A stretch of DNA of 7,503 nt, taken from assembly GCA_963725415.1 (NCBI GenBank), contig CAVRZY010000071.1, forward strand, positions 1 through 7,503. Reading direction: 5' to 3'. Both the position numbers and the translations under genes were made by a program. The notes beneath the pieces are model-generated. The model was not told the DNA's origin, made no database searches, and saw nothing but the letters and a program-made list of their open reading frames with translations. Below, piece after piece: positions 5,731 through 7,503 of the stretch. The stretch comes from CAVRZY01 sp963725415 (GTDB taxonomy: Bacteria; Acidobacteriota; Terriglobia; Bryobacterales; Bryobacteraceae). Each line of letters opens with the position of its first letter. Position 1 is the stretch's first letter.

Positions 5731-6460
5731 AAGAAAATGGATGGCGGTGGCCGCGGTGGCGGGCCTGATCTATGCGGTCGTGTCAGGCGTCTTGCTGGAG
5801 CGGCGGCGCTCTCGAACATTGGTGGACACCGGTGAGACGCGCGCCTCGGTAGAAGCGTCGCTGCGCAAGGTACTCCCGAGAACGGTGGAGTCCGCCCAGG
5901 CCCCAGGGCTGCGATTGGCCTTCGAGCAGCTCCAGAAGGAGCGCTACGTGGTGTCGGTCTGGCTGGTGGATCGCGGCGGCACGATCGTGCTGCATTGGAG
6001 GGGACCGGGCCAACCGGGGGACAAAGTGCAGGATCTGGCCTGGGGCGATGCCCTTGCGCTGATCCAGGCGCTGGGACCGGAGGGGCTGACCCAATCCCAG
6101 AAGCTTCAGATGCTGGCGGCGGCGGCGGTGCGGCGGGAAGGGGATCACAACGACGTGTTCCGTCACCTGGTTCGCGCGCTGCCGGACGGGACTGGAGAGC
6201 TGGCGGCGCTGGTGGTGCTGGCTTACGACGTGAGCCCTGCGCTGGGCAGTCCTCCAAGCGCCAGCTACATTGCCTTGCTCTTGACCGCTCTGGCGGGGTT
6301 CTTGGTGTACTGGCTGGGCCTGCCTTTGTGGGTTTACCTGGACGCCCGCGCGCGCGGCGACGCGGCTGCGCTATGGGGCGTCTTCGTGCTCTTTACGAAC
6401 CTCGTAGGGTTGATTGGGTACTTGATAGTGATCAGCCGGCCGGGGCCTGCGAGAGCTTGA
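5720..6460 (+). CDS. Membrane protein with extracytoplasmic region, possible signal sensor
   Basis: A 246-residue protein of unrecognised family. A membrane helix near the N-terminus (about 7-26, after GGRRK) is followed by about 150 residues likely outside the membrane, including YVVSVWLVDRGGTIVLHW (76-93) and LAALVVLAYDV (161-171), strands reminiscent of a PAS/Cache-like sensor fold. Two more helices follow (about 182-204 and 214-238). The C-terminal pattern WVYLDARARG, then ALWGVFVLFTNLVGLIGYLIV, resembles a two-helix module seen at the ends of many bacterial membrane proteins. The ATG has AGGAGG about 7 nt upstream and overlaps the previous gene by 11 nt, so it belongs to the sigma operon. 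A role in sensing a signal and passing it to the sigma factor's regulator is inferred. Confidence 0.75.
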   Translation: MGGRRKWMAVAAVAGLIYAVVSGVLLERRRSRTLVDTGETRASVEASLRKVLPRTVESAQAPGLRLAFEQLQKERYVVSVWLVDRGGTIVLHWRGPGQPGDKVQDLAWGDALALIQALGPEGLTQSQKLQMLAAAAVRREGDHNDVFRHLVRALPDGTGELAALVVLAYDVSPALGSPPSASYIALLLTALAGFLVYWLGLPLWVYLDARARGDAAALWGVFVLFTNLVGLIGYLIVISRPGPARA

Positions 6461-6563
6461 CTACCCGGCGCGTCGTAGGGCCAGCGAAGCCCTAGATTCC
6501 CCGAAAGCGAGCGGATCTGCTAAGACTGGGTCAATATCTGCCGATAAGAACGTTGAGAGGTCC
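6461..6563. other. Intergenic gap with a short stem-loop
   Basis: About 100 bp separate the sigma operon from the receptor gene. A perfect 6-bp stem, TAGGGC/GCCCTA, with a 7-nt loop lies at 6476-6494, 15 nt after the stop codon. It is not followed by a T-run, so a factor-independent terminator is doubtful. No clear promoter for the next gene could be picked. Confidence 0.35.
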
Positions 6564-7503
6564 GTGTACCGATCCGCTCACTTGTTCCGGCGCAGACCCC
6601 GGAGGGGCATTGTGTTGCTTGTGTCCTGCCTGGTTGCAGCAGGGGTGTGGGTTCTGGTGGAGCGGCGCTCCGAGGTTCCCGCTGACAGAGTGTTTCGAAT
6701 CGGTTACCAGGACTCTCCCCCGTATCAGCTTGTGAAGGCGGACGGCTCAGTGACGGGACCGGTAGCGGAAATCATCAATGAAGCCTGCCGGCGGCGGGGG
6801 ATTGCGATTCAGTGGATTCACGCGCCGGAAGGTCCGGATCGGGCCTTGCAGACCGGTCGGGTGGACCTCTGGCCTCTGGTGGGGGATTTACCGGAGAGAA
6901 GAGGCCTTTTTCATATCACAGATCCGTGGCTGGCCATTAGCTACTGGCTGGTATCGCGGGAATCCAGCGGAATTGTGCACCCGGAGGACACCGCGGGACG
7001 GAGCGTTGCGCACATCAAACGCAACGTGAACGAACGCCTGGCGCGCACTTATTTTCCTGACGCCAAGCTGCTGGGGAAGGACACTGCGGCGGGGGTTTTG
7101 GAGGCGGTTTGCTCGGGCCAGGTCGAGGCGGGACTGTTGGCGGACAGCTATGCCGATTCCCGCGGGTACAGAGAGGTGGCGGCCTGCGAGCACGCGGCCC
7201 TGCGATTCTCGGTGATTCCTGGCGGGCGTATCTGGTTTGGGATTGGGGCTGCGCAGAAAACGCCGGGGGCGGTGAGGGCTGCCAACAGGATTCGAGCCGA
7301 GATCGGGGATCTGGCCCGCGACGGGACGTTATCCTCCATCTACTTCCGCTGGTTCTTCGATCCCCGCAACGAAGCGATGATGATCTACCACCTGACCGAG
7401 GCGGAACGCCGGAGCTGGTTTCTGTTGGGCGGCATCTCGGTGCTGGCCCTGTTGCTGGCGCTGCTGGCGTGGCAGACCCGGCGGTTCCGGGCGACCAAGC
7501 GGG
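6564..7503 (+). CDS. Membrane-anchored receptor with family 3 solute-binding domain (C-terminus beyond window)
   Basis: An open frame that runs off the right edge; 313 codons are visible. Residues 3-14 are basic (RRRPRR) and a membrane helix follows (15-32). A periplasmic SBP_bac_3-type domain spans about 43-265. It opens VFRIGYQDSPPYQ and continues with GSVTGPVAEIINEACRRRGI, a GRVDLWP element, FHITDPWLAISYWLVSR, the lobe-two start EDTAGRSVAHI, a GQVEAGLLADS segment and a final RAEIGDLARDGTLSSIYFRW helix. A second helix (285-302) then crosses into the cytoplasm and ends in basic residues. This is the layout of receptors in which an amino-acid-binding-like domain drives a histidine kinase or cyclic-di-GMP enzyme; the output domain is not visible. 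GTG 6564 has GAGAGG 3 nt upstream. A GTG at 6612 with GGAGGGG 4 nt upstream is an alternative, but it would remove the basic N-terminus. Confidence 0.85.
   Translation, partial: MYRSAHLFRRRPRRGIVLLVSCLVAAGVWVLVERRSEVPADRVFRIGYQDSPPYQLVKADGSVTGPVAEIINEACRRRGIAIQWIHAPEGPDRALQTGRVDLWPLVGDLPERRGLFHITDPWLAISYWLVSRESSGIVHPEDTAGRSVAHIKRNVNERLARTYFPDAKLLGKDTAAGVLEAVCSGQVEAGLLADSYADSRGYREVAACEHAALRFSVIPGGRIWFGIGAAQKTPGAVRAANRIRAEIGDLARDGTLSSIYFRWFFDPRNEAMMIYHLTEAERRSWFLLGGISVLALLLALLAWQTRRFRATKR

Noticed and set aside
5487..6257. A 256-codon minus-strand open frame opposite the two membrane protein genes
   Set aside because: Pro/Arg/Ala-rich, shadow-like translation; the plus-strand genes have strong ribosome sites, overlaps and membrane segments.
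6476..6494. Rho-independent terminator after the sigma operon
   Set aside because: The stem is only 6 bp and no T-run follows; kept only as a stem-loop in the intergenic entry.
6612..6635. Lipoprotein signal in the receptor (Val-Ser-Cys at residues 20-22)
   Set aside because: The hydrophobic run before the Cys is too short and the run continues well past it, so a membrane anchor explains it better.

Overview
This is a GC-rich window whose gene content points to the phylum Acidobacteriota, most likely the Solibacter/Bryobacter branch. The best lineage marker is the C-terminus of the large minus-strand protein. It matches, as I remember the family, the C-terminal domain first described from Candidatus Solibacter (TIGR03437-type), joined here to SBBP beta-propeller repeats and an IPT/TIG domain. 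This assignment rests on pattern recognition; no search was run.

The left part, about 1-4670, is all on the minus strand. In transcription order from right to left it holds: a Phd/YefM-type antitoxin and VapC-type PIN toxin with overlapping ends (4670-4012); a roughly 350-bp stretch with no intact gene but an open, start-less 53-codon remnant and a short tandem direct repeat; a 1060-residue exported beta-propeller protein (3658-476); and a second toxin-antitoxin module of the HigB/HigA type, toxin first (392-54). The antitoxin of that second module is cut by the window edge. Only its first 20 codons are present (61-1), but they carry a very recognisable family signature.

The right part, 4818 to the end, is all on the plus strand. 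It starts with an ECF-type sigma factor translated from a TTG codon. It is followed by two small membrane proteins whose genes overlap each other and the sigma gene (32 and 11 nt), so the three almost certainly form one operon. The first membrane protein sits where an anti-sigma factor normally lies but has no zinc-binding anti-sigma motif. The second has an extracytoplasmic region between membrane segments. After a gap of about 100 bp comes the N-terminal part of a membrane-anchored receptor with a family 3 solute-binding domain, whose signalling output domain lies beyond the window.

The two halves meet at a 147-bp divergent intergenic region (4671-4817) with two perfect 13-bp palindromes. 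A separate 6+6-bp inverted repeat lies just upstream of the HigB-type toxin. These are the best operator candidates. The most novel-looking unit is the sigma factor with its two unfamiliar membrane partners; the rest is recognisable. No tRNA, rRNA, CRISPR array or insertion sequence was seen.
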